Shown: positions 1 through 5,601, numbered from the stretch's first letter. The stretch: DNA of 15,299 bases from JBHIFB01 sp046760905 (GCA_046760905.1 JBHIFB010000073.1:1-15299); one strand, 5' to 3'. Numbers and translations: made by a program. The notes: generated from the letters alone by a model not told the origin.

Positions 1-507
1 CCGACAACGGTAGTTGAGGTCCTTCACCATCCTCTTTATTGCAATGGCCTGTTGAGCATCTTTTTGACCGAATACTGCTATATCTGGCTCGACAATATTG
101 AAAAGTTTCGCTACAACTGTCATGACTCCCTTGAAATGTTCAGGCCTGCTCCGGCCACAGAGCCTCTCGGTGATTTTTTTGACCTCAATAAAAGTCAAAT
201 TTTCCTCGGGATATAACTCTGCCACACCCGGCGTGAAAAGTAAATCAACTCCCCTCTCGGAAGCCAGTCTGATATCTCTGTTCAGATCCCTCGGATATTC
301 TTCATAATCTTCCGTTGGACCAAACTGAAGAGGATTCACGAAAATACTCATAACCACCGTGCTTGAGTGCTTTCTCGCAATATCAACCAGGCTGAGATGC
401 CCCTCGTGCAGATACCCCATGGTAGGGACAAAACCTATGCACTTGCCCCGAGACCTCTCCTCTTTAAGGACTTGCCGTGTCTCTTCAATAGTCTCACAGA
501 CTCTCAT
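1..507 (-). CDS. panC: Pantothenate synthetase (pantoate--beta-alanine ligase), 3' end missing
   Basis: This cytoplasmic enzyme condenses pantoate with beta-alanine using ATP, the last step of pantothenate (vitamin B5) synthesis. The 169 visible residues are the N-terminal Rossmann-like part; family members are about 280 residues, so roughly 110 lie beyond the window. Seen directly: the HIGH-type nucleotide motif PTMGYLHEGH (residues 28-37, with His34 and His37), SIFVNPLQFGPTEDYEEYPR (about 54-73), the CGRSRPEHFKGVMTVVAKLFN stretch (about 117-137) and FGQKDAQQ (about 147-154). These are the diagnostic blocks of the family in the right order. The ATG at 507 overlaps the panB stop codon as ATGA, which implies translational coupling to the enzyme that supplies the ketopantoate precursor. 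Ketopantoate reductase (panE or ilvC) is not in the window. Identification is essentially certain. Confidence 0.96.
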   Translation of the reverse strand, partial: MRVCETIEETRQVLKEERSRGKCIGFVPTMGYLHEGHLSLVDIARKHSSTVVMSIFVNPLQFGPTEDYEEYPRDLNRDIRLASERGVDLLFTPGVAELYPEENLTFIEVKKITERLCGRSRPEHFKGVMTVVAKLFNIVEPDIAVFGQKDAQQAIAIKRMVKDLNYRCR

Positions 508-1322
508 AAATCGTCCAGGTGGAAACAGTGTTCATCCGCCGGGAATGCCTGAGATCTCACATCTTCGATGTATCGCTTCACCGAATCCTTGATGGTTGAA
601 GAGAGATCCGCATAAGTTTTATAAAACCGTGCCTTAAAATCTTCATTCATACCGAGCATGTCGTAGATCACCAACACCTGTCCATCGCAGTATGGACCGG
701 CTCCGATTCCGATCGTGGGTATCTCAATCCGTTCGGATATTTCACGTGCCAGTTCAGCAGGGATCATTTCGAGAACCACCGAAAAGCAACCTGCATCTTG
801 AAGGTTCAGAACATCATCCATGAGTTTTCTCCTTTGCTGCCCATTCATGCCCTGCACCTTGTATCCTCCTATCATATGAATGGATTGTGGGGTCAATCCC
901 AGATGTCCCATAACGGGGATAGAAGCTCTTGTACAAGCCCTGATAGTGTCACAAACTTCAACTCCCCCCTCTATCTTCACCGCATTAGCGAGAGTCTCTT
1001 TCATCACTCTCCCGCAATTTTTTAACGCCTCTTCTGGAGTGACCTGAAAACTCATAAAGGGCATATCTATTATGAGCAAAGCTCTCTCCACCCCCCTCCT
1101 TACAGCCTTTCCGTGATATATGATGTCTTCTAGATTTACCGGTATCGTCGTTTCGTGACCGGAAAACACCATGCCGACGGAATCGCCTACCAGAACGGCA
1201 TCTATGCCAGACCTATCCAGAATACGGGCCATTAGATAATCATAGGCGGTGAGAATGGCAATTTTCTCACCTTTATTTTTCATTTTCCTGAACTCGGGTA
1301 CTGTGACTCTTTTACTCAACAT
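504..1322 (-). CDS. panB: 3-methyl-2-oxobutanoate hydroxymethyltransferase (ketopantoate hydroxymethyltransferase)
   Basis: Transfers a hydroxymethyl group from 5,10-methylene-tetrahydrofolate to 2-oxoisovalerate, giving ketopantoate, the committed step to pantothenate. The 272-residue protein matches the usual length of a TIM-barrel PanB. By alignment to the known active site, the metal ligands are Asp47 (in VGDSVGM), Asp86 (in IDMPFMSF) and Glu118 (in VKIEGG), and the catalytic Glu is Glu185 (in LEMIPAELA). The GHLGLTPQS and PTIGIGAGPYCDGQVLV blocks are also present. The ATG at 1322 has an AGAGGTG ribosome-binding sequence about 5 bases upstream and overlaps the end of folK by 7 bases; its stop overlaps the panC start. 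Placement beside folate genes fits its dependence on a folate cofactor. No key residue is missing. Confidence 0.97.
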   Translation of the reverse strand: MLSKRVTVPEFRKMKNKGEKIAILTAYDYLMARILDRSGIDAVLVGDSVGMVFSGHETTIPVNLEDIIYHGKAVRRGVERALLIIDMPFMSFQVTPEEALKNCGRVMKETLANAVKIEGGVEVCDTIRACTRASIPVMGHLGLTPQSIHMIGGYKVQGMNGQQRRKLMDDVLNLQDAGCFSVVLEMIPAELAREISERIEIPTIGIGAGPYCDGQVLVIYDMLGMNEDFKARFYKTYADLSSTIKDSVKRYIEDVRSQAFPADEHCFHLDDL

Positions 1323-1858
1323 GTAACACCTCTGTATGACTTCCCGATAAAGGACAGCTCCTCTTTACTCCATCTACTCATGAGCTCGATGAGTCGCATA
1401 CCTGTGACTGGATCGGTTACATCTCTATCAAGCTCAACAAGCTGATAGATGAGGAAAGGTCTCTCGAGAAGGTGCGGATGAGGTACCTTCAGGTGTGGAG
1501 AATCAATTATCATGTCGCCATATAAAAGTATGTCTATATCTATTGAACGAGGACCCCATCTTATCTGTCTCCTCCTTCCGATAGAATCCTCAATGGAAAG
1601 AATGTCCTCAAGCAACAGGAATGGGGAAAGGGAGGTTTTCGCCTTCAATGTCTGATTTAGAAATGAGGGCTGTTTAGTGTAGCCTAGAGGTGGCGTTTCA
1701 CGTATTGATGAAGAGGCAAGGAGCTCTATCGATCGATGTCCCATTAATCTCCTCTCAGCTTTTTTGAGATACTCAAGCCGGTCACCCAGATTCGAACCCA
1801 GGCTCAGGAAAACTATCTCAAGTGTTCTCTTGCTTCCTCTCGATCGATACTTCCGCAT
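1316..1858 (-). CDS. folK: 2-amino-4-hydroxy-6-hydroxymethyldihydropteridine pyrophosphokinase (HPPK)
   Basis: Transfers pyrophosphate from ATP to 6-hydroxymethyl-dihydropterin, producing the substrate of dihydropteroate synthase in folate synthesis. Seen: the N-terminal FLSLGSNLGDR block, ETPPLGYTKQPSFLN, and the HPPK signature RWGPRSIDIDILLYG, whose two aspartates (107 and 109 from the chosen ATG) bind the magnesium ions, followed by VPHPHLLERPFLIYQL. The protein is 180 residues with about 12 more N-terminal residues than usual before the first strand. I chose the ATG at 1858; an in-frame TTG at 1864 is the alternative. The extra N terminus lies inside the end of folB (41-base overlap), so the start must be within folB, because no later ATG, GTG or TTG in frame precedes the conserved block. 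The gene is followed by panB with a 7-base overlap. No folP is visible. Confidence 0.95.
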   Translation of the reverse strand: MRKYRSRGSKRTLEIVFLSLGSNLGDRLEYLKKAERRLMGHRSIELLASSSIRETPPLGYTKQPSFLNQTLKAKTSLSPFLLLEDILSIEDSIGRRRQIRWGPRSIDIDILLYGDMIIDSPHLKVPHPHLLERPFLIYQLVELDRDVTDPVTGMRLIELMSRWSKEELSFIGKSYRGVTC

Positions 1859-2192
1859 AATCAAGAATCCCCGGTAATCTCACCTTTGGTTTTCTGCAGC
1901 TTACTTCCACTTTTCTGATGCGTGGGTCCTCGAGAATGTTGCTGGCAATTCGTTCGCAGATTGCTTCCATTATACTGTATTCCTTTTGGGATATGACTTT
2001 TTTGATCTTTTCGTAAATCTTTTCGTAATCCATTGTTTTCTCGAAATCATCCTCTCTAGCAGCCTCCCGTAAATCAAGGGAACATATCACATCGACTTCT
2101 AGTGGTTGACCCTTCTCCTTCTCAAATGGGTAGACTACGGAGTTCACATAAAATTGCATACCTTTCAGCGTGATCTTGTCCGGGGCGTCCAA
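1818..2192 (-). CDS. folB: Dihydroneopterin aldolase
   Basis: Cleaves 7,8-dihydroneopterin to 6-hydroxymethyl-dihydropterin and glycolaldehyde, the step directly before FolK. The protein is about 124 residues, the family norm. Aligned to the Staphylococcus aureus enzyme, the functional residues are kept: the loop Glu in YPFEKEKGQ, the Tyr in MDYEKIY, the substrate-binding Glu in SIMEAICERIA, and the Lys in CRKPKVRLPG. The usual YGYHG loop is replaced by YVNSV, which is unusual. I start at the TTG at 2192 because AGGAG (2202-2198) lies 5 bases upstream; the in-frame GTG at 2198 is inside that ribosome-binding site and so is unlikely. Its end overlaps folK by 41 bases. FolX or another tetrahydrobiopterin-pathway aldolase is possible but less likely given folK next door. 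Confidence 0.88.
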   Translation of the reverse strand: MDAPDKITLKGMQFYVNSVVYPFEKEKGQPLEVDVICSLDLREAAREDDFEKTMDYEKIYEKIKKVISQKEYSIMEAICERIASNILEDPRIRKVEVSCRKPKVRLPGILDYAEVSIERKQENT

Positions 2193-2197
2193 TTGCA

Positions 2198-2202
2198 CTC
2201 CT
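2198..2202 (-). promoter_or_regulatory. Ribosome-binding site that decides the folB start
   Basis: The minus strand reads AGTAGGAGTGCAATTG. AGGAG is 5 bases before the TTG at 2192, a normal spacing, whereas the upstream in-frame GTG (2198-2196) shares its first base with the AGGAG. This favours a TTG start for folB. Confidence 0.6.
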
Positions 2203-2227
2203 ACTTGATTATATCCGTATAAGAAAG

Positions 2228-2254
2228 ATTAAATCCGCCGTTTATCTATGTCAA
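2228..2254 (-). promoter_or_regulatory. Possible internal promoter for folB-folK-panB-panC
   Basis: In the 72-base gap between the TIM-barrel gene and folB, the minus strand carries a perfect TTGACA (2254-2249) followed after 15 bases by TTTAAT (2233-2228), five of six matches to the -10 consensus. The spacer is two bases shorter than optimal, so activity is uncertain. The start would be near 2221, leaving a leader of about 29 bases with the AGGAG site inside it. It would let the four vitamin genes be expressed apart from the TIM-barrel gene. Confidence 0.35.
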
Positions 2255-2270
2255 CAACTCTAGGTCCGGA

Positions 2271-3068
2271 TTAGAACAACTTTGGCTGGAATGACAGGAT
2301 ACCTCTACTATCAAGATATTTGAGGCTTCTCTCAGCCTGGTCTATGCTCATCTCAAATACCATCGGTGGCCAGAGCCTCCGTGAGTGAAGAGCCCGGAAA
2401 AGCCCGGGGATATCAACATTTCCCTCGCCGAGTGCCAAATGACTATCTGTCTTCCCGTCATTATCATTCAGTTGAATTTCCTTCGTGATTCCGCCAGACT
2501 CTTTAATCCAATGGGGAAGCCTTTTCCTGGAGTATACATGCACATGCCCTATATCCAGGCAAATACCAAACATCTCGGTTTTCAACTCATCCACTATATC
2601 TGTCAGCACCAAGGGAATATGTTCAAATCGGTTCTCAACGCACACGGTGATATCATGCTCAACTGCCTTGCCAACACAGGCTTTCCAGATCTCGATCGAT
2701 AGTTTCTTCCATCCTGTACTCGCCTCCCCTGTTAAGAAAGGCGTGAATCCGCTTGGAAGTATAACCCTCGAACCCCCTATGTTAATCGCAAGCTCAATCG
2801 TTTTCATGAACACATTCTTTGTATGTTCCCTGATAAAGTCGTCAAAACTCCCCGGATTCAGATCAAAGATGGGGCCATTCACAGATACTTCTATGTTCCT
2901 TTCACGAAGGAAATCCCCGACTCGCCTCACTGATGACATTTCGCATGTGGTCAAAAGCCAGTGTGCATCCTGTATCTCGACTTCAACGTCTAAGCCTTTC
3001 TCCTTGAGGCCAGGAGCTTCTCTCACAATTTCAGAATAAGGTAATGTCACCGAGAACCTTATCTCCAT
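2271..3068 (-). CDS. Sugar phosphate isomerase/epimerase-like TIM-barrel protein (AP endonuclease family 2 fold)
   Basis: A 265-residue protein of the xylose-isomerase-like TIM-barrel superfamily, whose members isomerise or epimerise sugars, dehydrate inosose-type cyclitols, or cut abasic DNA. Metal-binding positions typical of the fold are visible in order: Glu145 in CVENRFEH, Asp172 and His175 in LDIGHVHVY, Asp202/Asp204 in NDNDGKTDSH with His210, Glu215 in LGEGNVDI, and Glu239 in VFEM. These imply an intact divalent-metal site. No signal peptide is seen, so it is probably cytoplasmic. The ATG at 3068 has AGAGG about 7 bases upstream. It is the first gene of the minus-strand cluster, 72 bases (78 to the chosen TTG) before folB. 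Its substrate cannot be read from the sequence; a link to pterin or pantoate metabolism is only suggested by position. Confidence 0.8.
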   Translation of the reverse strand: MEIRFSVTLPYSEIVREAPGLKEKGLDVEVEIQDAHWLLTTCEMSSVRRVGDFLRERNIEVSVNGPIFDLNPGSFDDFIREHTKNVFMKTIELAINIGGSRVILPSGFTPFLTGEASTGWKKLSIEIWKACVGKAVEHDITVCVENRFEHIPLVLTDIVDELKTEMFGICLDIGHVHVYSRKRLPHWIKESGGITKEIQLNDNDGKTDSHLALGEGNVDIPGLFRALHSRRLWPPMVFEMSIDQAERSLKYLDSRGILSFQPKLF

Positions 3069-3130
3069 GTCAGTGCCTCTTCATCCTTTATTTCAGCAGC
3101 ATCGGACCTGGCGAAAAATGTTAAAGCCAT
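3059..3130 (-). CDS. Possible short upstream ORF (23 codons) overlapping the TIM-barrel gene start
   Basis: On the minus strand an ATG at 3130 has AGGGAG four bases before it and opens a 23-codon frame (MALTFFARSDAAEIKDEEAL, then TWR) that ends with TAA at 3061-3059, just inside the next gene, whose ATG is at 3068. The good ribosome-binding sequence and the 10-base overlap would allow translational coupling or a leader-peptide role. It is too short to judge by composition, and it has no recognisable attenuation codon run, so it may be chance. Confidence 0.25.
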   Translation of the reverse strand: MALTFFARSDAAEIKDEEALTWR

Positions 3131-3185
3131 TAATCTCCCTGCGCATATTCAGCAGGCCTATACAAATCCAGCATGTAGCGGAAAA

Positions 3186-3197
3186 TAAGCCGGCTTA
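3186..3197. repeat. 12-bp perfect palindrome TAAGCCGGCTTA
   Basis: TAAGCCGGCTTA is its own reverse complement. It lies in the presumed 5' leader of the minus-strand cluster, about 50 bases downstream of the predicted transcription start. It could be an operator half-site pair or a short RNA helix; a 12-base palindrome by itself could also be chance. Confidence 0.4.
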
Positions 3198-3212
3198 ACC
3201 CATCAGGTATTC

Positions 3213-3237
3213 TCAATCCATTTCGAAAATGGATTGA
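3213..3237. repeat. Perfect 11-bp inverted repeat, hairpin or operator
   Basis: TCAATCCATTT (3213-3223) and AAATGGATTGA (3227-3237) are exact reverse complements separated by three bases (CGA). It is not followed by a T tract in either direction, so it does not look like a terminator. It begins about 9 bases after the predicted start of the minus-strand transcript (near 3246), so it could be a 5'-stabilising stem-loop or a repressor operator overlapping the initially transcribed region. Confidence 0.6.
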
Positions 3238-3252
3238 ATATTGATCTTAAAT

Positions 3253-3281
3253 TTAATACAACCGGGAGTTTTAAAAGTCAA
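3253..3281 (-). promoter_or_regulatory. Candidate sigma-70 promoter of the TIM-barrel/folate/pantothenate cluster
   Basis: The minus strand reads TTGACT (3281-3276), 17 bases, then TATTAA (3258-3253). The -35 matches five of six consensus bases and the -10 four of six, at optimal spacing. Transcription would begin near 3246, giving a leader of about 178 bases before the ATG at 3068 that contains the 11-bp hairpin, the 12-bp palindrome and the short upstream ORF. Confidence 0.45.
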
Positions 3282-3332
3282 CTCTTTGTTGGAATTGCAG
3301 TTCCCCTAATCTCCCCACCTAGCGAGGTATAC

Positions 3333-3341
3333 TGGTATAAT
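3333..3341 (+). promoter_or_regulatory. Candidate extended -10 promoter for the secreted-protein gene
   Basis: TGGTATAAT contains a perfect TATAAT (3336-3341) preceded by the extended -10 TGn. No good -35 hexamer lies 16-18 bases upstream, which is tolerated by extended -10 promoters. The start would be near 3348, about 33 bases before the ATG at 3381. Confidence 0.45.
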
Positions 3342-3370
3342 ATTTGCTCTATAAGCCTTTGATTCGACAT

Positions 3371-3374
3371 GGAG
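3371..3374 (+). promoter_or_regulatory. Ribosome-binding site deciding the start at 3381
   Basis: GGAG lies six bases before the ATG at 3381. An in-frame ATG at 3369 overlaps this motif and has nothing similar upstream, so the later start is preferred. Confidence 0.5.
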
Positions 3375-3380
3375 AATTTT

Positions 3381-3866
3381 ATGAATGAGCGTAAAGTTTA
3401 CTATTCTGTTTTAATAATTACTATCTTTCTCCAAATTTCATCAATTTCCCTGTGCTTAACATCAAATGGTACCGAAGAGACAATATGCGATTTCAGAATC
3501 GATGCATCAGGCATGGTTTTCATGGAAGGCTGTGGATGCCCCATCAATACACAGACATATCAGAAAACCGCTTTTCTCAGAAGCTCACTGGTTACTTGTT
3601 TATCGATGTCGATAAGAGAATCACTGGAGGAAGAAAAGCTCTTATTCTTCCTGCAGAGAGGAGGTTATCCAGAGATGAAAAAAAGTAACGTCTCAGACGG
3701 TTTCGATCCAATGCCGTCATCAAAAACTGGAAAAATTCCCCTGAGAGTCAAAAGAGTCAGAGAGAAAATCGATATCGCAAAGAAGTTGATATATGATCAA
3801 GAGCTCTCCTCAAAACTTGAACACCTCTCGATCAGGAAAAAATTATTGAAAAAATCAAATAGTTAG
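3381..3866 (+). CDS. Small hypothetical protein with signal peptide and GCGCP motif
   Basis: I do not recognise this 161-residue protein. It starts with a basic tip (NERK) and a hydrophobic stretch (residues 7-26), like a Sec signal peptide; Cys25 follows ISL rather than a proper lipobox, so a lipoprotein is doubtful. After it comes DFRIDASGMVFMEGCGCP (37-54, Cys51 and Cys53) and TAFLRSSL (63-70). The last 40 residues are very basic and probably helical. The GCGCP-then-R/L pattern faintly recalls the N terminus of UshA-like metallophosphatase relatives, but the rest of such a domain is absent. It sits alone between its own extended -10 promoter and a terminator. An overlapping open frame at 3452-3688 raises the possibility of a frameshifted, decaying gene. 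Function unknown. Confidence 0.5.
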   Translation: MNERKVYYSVLIITIFLQISSISLCLTSNGTEETICDFRIDASGMVFMEGCGCPINTQTYQKTAFLRSSLVTCLSMSIRESLEEEKLLFFLQRGGYPEMKKSNVSDGFDPMPSSKTGKIPLRVKRVREKIDIAKKLIYDQELSSKLEHLSIRKKLLKKSNS

Positions 3867-3910
3867 GCGAAGATTCATATTCATCACTGGGATCTGTGCC
3901 TAAGCTCAGT

Positions 3911-3940
3911 AAGGGGCCGTCGTTAGGCGGCCCTTTCTCA
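3911..3940 (+). terminator. Stem-loop terminator after the secreted-protein gene
   Basis: AAGGGGCCGTC (3911-3921) pairs with GGCGGCCCTTT (3926-3936) over 11 base pairs, two of them G-U, closing a GTTA tetraloop. The 3' side ends in TTTCTC rather than a long T tract, so termination may be incomplete. It lies 45 bases after the stop at 3866 and directly before the next promoter, as expected for a boundary between transcription units. Confidence 0.75.
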
Positions 3941-3969
3941 TTGACATAGTTTATATATATTATTATTAT
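3941..3969 (+). promoter_or_regulatory. Strong sigma-70-type promoter for the truA-to-nhaC operon
   Basis: A perfect TTGACA (3941-3946), a 17-base AT-rich spacer and TATTAT (3964-3969, five of six matches) make this the best promoter in the window. Initiation would be near 3976, giving an untranslated leader of about 160 bases before truA. No clear operator or known riboswitch fold is seen downstream. Confidence 0.75.
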
Positions 3970-4069
3970 GAATTTTTATGATGCAATGAGGGAAGCTTTA
4001 GGTAAGTTAGCTCATCACAACCTGATCCTTGGTTTGTTTTTAATCTATGTAATAACACCGATTAGATGA
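3968..4069 (+). CDS. Possible 33-codon small hydrophobic ORF in the truA leader
   Basis: An ATG at 3968 opens a frame ending with TGA at 4067-4069. Its product, or the shorter form from the internal ATG at 3986, has a charged start (MREALGKLAHH) and a single hydrophobic segment (NLILGLFLIYVITPIR), like a one-pass small membrane peptide. The first ATG overlaps the promoter's -10 box, and the second lacks a ribosome-binding site, so translation from the predicted transcript is doubtful. Kept only as a candidate. Confidence 0.18.
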   Translation: MNFYDAMREALGKLAHHNLILGLFLIYVITPIR

Positions 4070-4136
4070 CAGGTTAGAGAACCATTTCTTCCTGGAAAAT
4101 GTGTTATGAAAATTGACTGAATCCCGAACACACAGC

Positions 4137-4964
4137 ATGGAGAGCACTTACAATATAAAAGCTGTGATCGAATATGACGGCACGCTGTTCCACGGTTGGC
4201 AGAAGCAGCAGGAACTTCGTACGGTTCAGGGTGAACTGGAAAAAGCATTGTCTAGGATCCTCCAGCAAACGGTCTCTTTGAACGGCTCCGGTCGTACAGA
4301 TGCGGGTGTCCATGCAATTTGTCAGGTTGCTAACTTTCACACTATGAAACAGGTGGAACTCAGGGAGCTATGCTCGGGTATCAACTCTCTCATCGGCGAA
4401 GATATCAGAGTACGCAGTCTGGAATTCGTACCTGAGGATTTTCATGCTCGATTTTCAGCTCGATCGAGAACTTACCAGTATCTCCTTGGGACAGATGAAA
4501 GATGCAAAGCTCCGTTTTGCAGTAAATATATATGGTATGTTGGAAAGCTGTTCGACAGGACGAGTATCGAGCGAGCCAGCGAATCGCTTCTCGGGGAGAA
4601 AAACTTTGTGAATCTCTCAAAAAATGACTCTGAGAGGGATAATTTTATTTCAACCGTCTATGATTTGCAACTCAGGCAATGGCAGCTTGGATATCTCTTC
4701 GAAGTCAGGGCAAATCGATTTCTCCCTCAGATGGTCAGGAGAATTGTGGGAATTCTGGTAGCCATTGGTAAAGGTGATATACCACCCGAAACAACCGAGG
4801 AACTCACAAGGGAGGATATCGCCTCTAGCACCCACGGAAGAATTCAAATGGCGCCGGCAAAAGGATTGTTCCTGACAGGGGTTGAGTACGATAACGATCA
4901 GGTCGGTTCAGAGGCTGAATCTGCGGAATGGAACTGGAGGTACTTGAATGAAATTCTTTATTGA
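4137..4964 (+). CDS. truA: tRNA pseudouridine(38-40) synthase
   Basis: Isomerises uridines 38, 39 and 40 in the anticodon arm of many tRNAs to pseudouridine. Seen: IEYDGTLFHGWQKQ near the N terminus, the catalytic block GSGRTDAGVHAICQVANF with Asp55 as the conserved nucleophile, the FHARFSARSRTYQY motif, and FLPQMVRRIVGILVAIGKG near the C terminus. The protein is about 275 residues, the typical size. I chose the ATG at 4137, eight residues before the first conserved strand; a TTG at 4113 would add eight residues. Neither has a convincing ribosome-binding site, which is unusual for this window and may mean the leader RNA matters for translation. It is the first gene of the long rightward operon and overlaps the transaldolase start by 17 bases. 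Confidence 0.95.
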   Translation: MESTYNIKAVIEYDGTLFHGWQKQQELRTVQGELEKALSRILQQTVSLNGSGRTDAGVHAICQVANFHTMKQVELRELCSGINSLIGEDIRVRSLEFVPEDFHARFSARSRTYQYLLGTDERCKAPFCSKYIWYVGKLFDRTSIERASESLLGEKNFVNLSKNDSERDNFISTVYDLQLRQWQLGYLFEVRANRFLPQMVRRIVGILVAIGKGDIPPETTEELTREDIASSTHGRIQMAPAKGLFLTGVEYDNDQVGSEAESAEWNWRYLNEILY

Positions 4965-5601
4965 CACTGCCGACATCGATGAGATAAGGGAGATTAACAC
5001 GCTTGGAATACTAGATGGCGTTACCACTAATCCAACACTCTTGTCTAAGGTTAGCCATAAAGGGAGCTTCGGCGATATCATCAGAGCCATATGCGAAGAA
5101 GTTAAAGGACCGGTGAGTGTCGAGTTACTCAACCAGGAAGCCGCATCTATGGTAAAGGAGGCACAGCAACTGAGAGAATTCGGTGAGAATGTGACAGTGA
5201 AGATACCGCTGACACGAGAGGGTCTTAAAGCAGTTCGTCTGTGCCGGCAAAAGGATATTCCTACTAATGTAACCCTCGTCTTTTCCCCATCTCAGGCATT
5301 GCTAGCAGCCAAGGCTGGGGCAAATTTCATCAGTCCTTTCATCGGCAGGCTTGATGATATAAGCCAGGTCGGAATGAGTCTCATACAGGACATCAGCACA
5401 ATTCTCTTCAATTATGATTTCGAAACAGAAATCATAGTCGCTAGCATAAGGCATCCAATACATGTTGTTGAAGCGGCCCTCATAGGCGCAGATATCGTTA
5501 CCATCCCCTATCAGGTGATAACCAAACTCATCAACCATCCGTTGACGGACATCGGCATTAAACGATTTCTAGACGATTGGCAGAAAGTAGTTAAGAAATG
5601 A
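4948..5601 (+). CDS. tal: Transaldolase (TalC/fructose-6-phosphate aldolase family)
   Basis: A 217-residue TIM-barrel class I aldolase of the short TalC/Fsa family, exchanging dihydroxyacetone units between sugar phosphates in the non-oxidative pentose phosphate pathway. Visible: the N-terminal FFIDTADIDEI and GVTTNPTLL, the Schiff-base Lys85 in VTVKIPLT, NVTLVFSPSQALLAAKAGA, and SPFIGRLDD. Phe131 and Glu59 occupy the positions that are Tyr131 and Gln59 in E. coli FsaA; these are the residues associated with transaldolase rather than fructose-6-phosphate aldolase activity, so I infer transaldolase. GGAGG lies seven bases before the ATG. It overlaps truA by 17 bases, and its stop overlaps the next ATG as ATGA. 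No transketolase is visible here. Confidence 0.93.
   Translation: MKFFIDTADIDEIREINTLGILDGVTTNPTLLSKVSHKGSFGDIIRAICEEVKGPVSVELLNQEAASMVKEAQQLREFGENVTVKIPLTREGLKAVRLCRQKDIPTNVTLVFSPSQALLAAKAGANFISPFIGRLDDISQVGMSLIQDISTILFNYDFETEIIVASIRHPIHVVEAALIGADIVTIPYQVITKLINHPLTDIGIKRFLDDWQKVVKK

Larger units (their letters stand above)
3069..3380. other. Divergent intergenic regulatory region
   Basis: This stretch separates the minus-strand vitamin cluster from the rightward secreted-protein gene. It holds a candidate promoter for each direction, one 11-bp hairpin, one 12-bp palindrome and one possible short ORF, each listed separately. I see no tRNA, riboswitch of a class I recognise, or insertion-sequence remnant in it. 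Confidence 0.6.

Noticed and set aside
2208..2213. Perfect TATAAT on the minus strand just before folB
   Set aside because: No -35 at a usable distance, and the transcript would start inside or next to the folB ribosome-binding site, leaving too little leader for translation.
2485..3039. 184-codon plus-strand open frame opposite the TIM-barrel gene
   Set aside because: It mirrors a gene with a complete set of conserved metal-binding motifs, and its own translation shows no recognisable domain; an antisense shadow.
3213..3237. The 11-bp inverted repeat as a terminator or an insertion-sequence end
   Set aside because: No T tract follows on either strand, and no transposase, direct repeats or second copy is visible in the window.
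3452..3688. Open frame of 78 codons inside the secreted-protein gene
   Set aside because: No ribosome-binding site and no signal peptide of its own; the host frame has both. Kept only as possible evidence for a frameshift, not as a separate gene.
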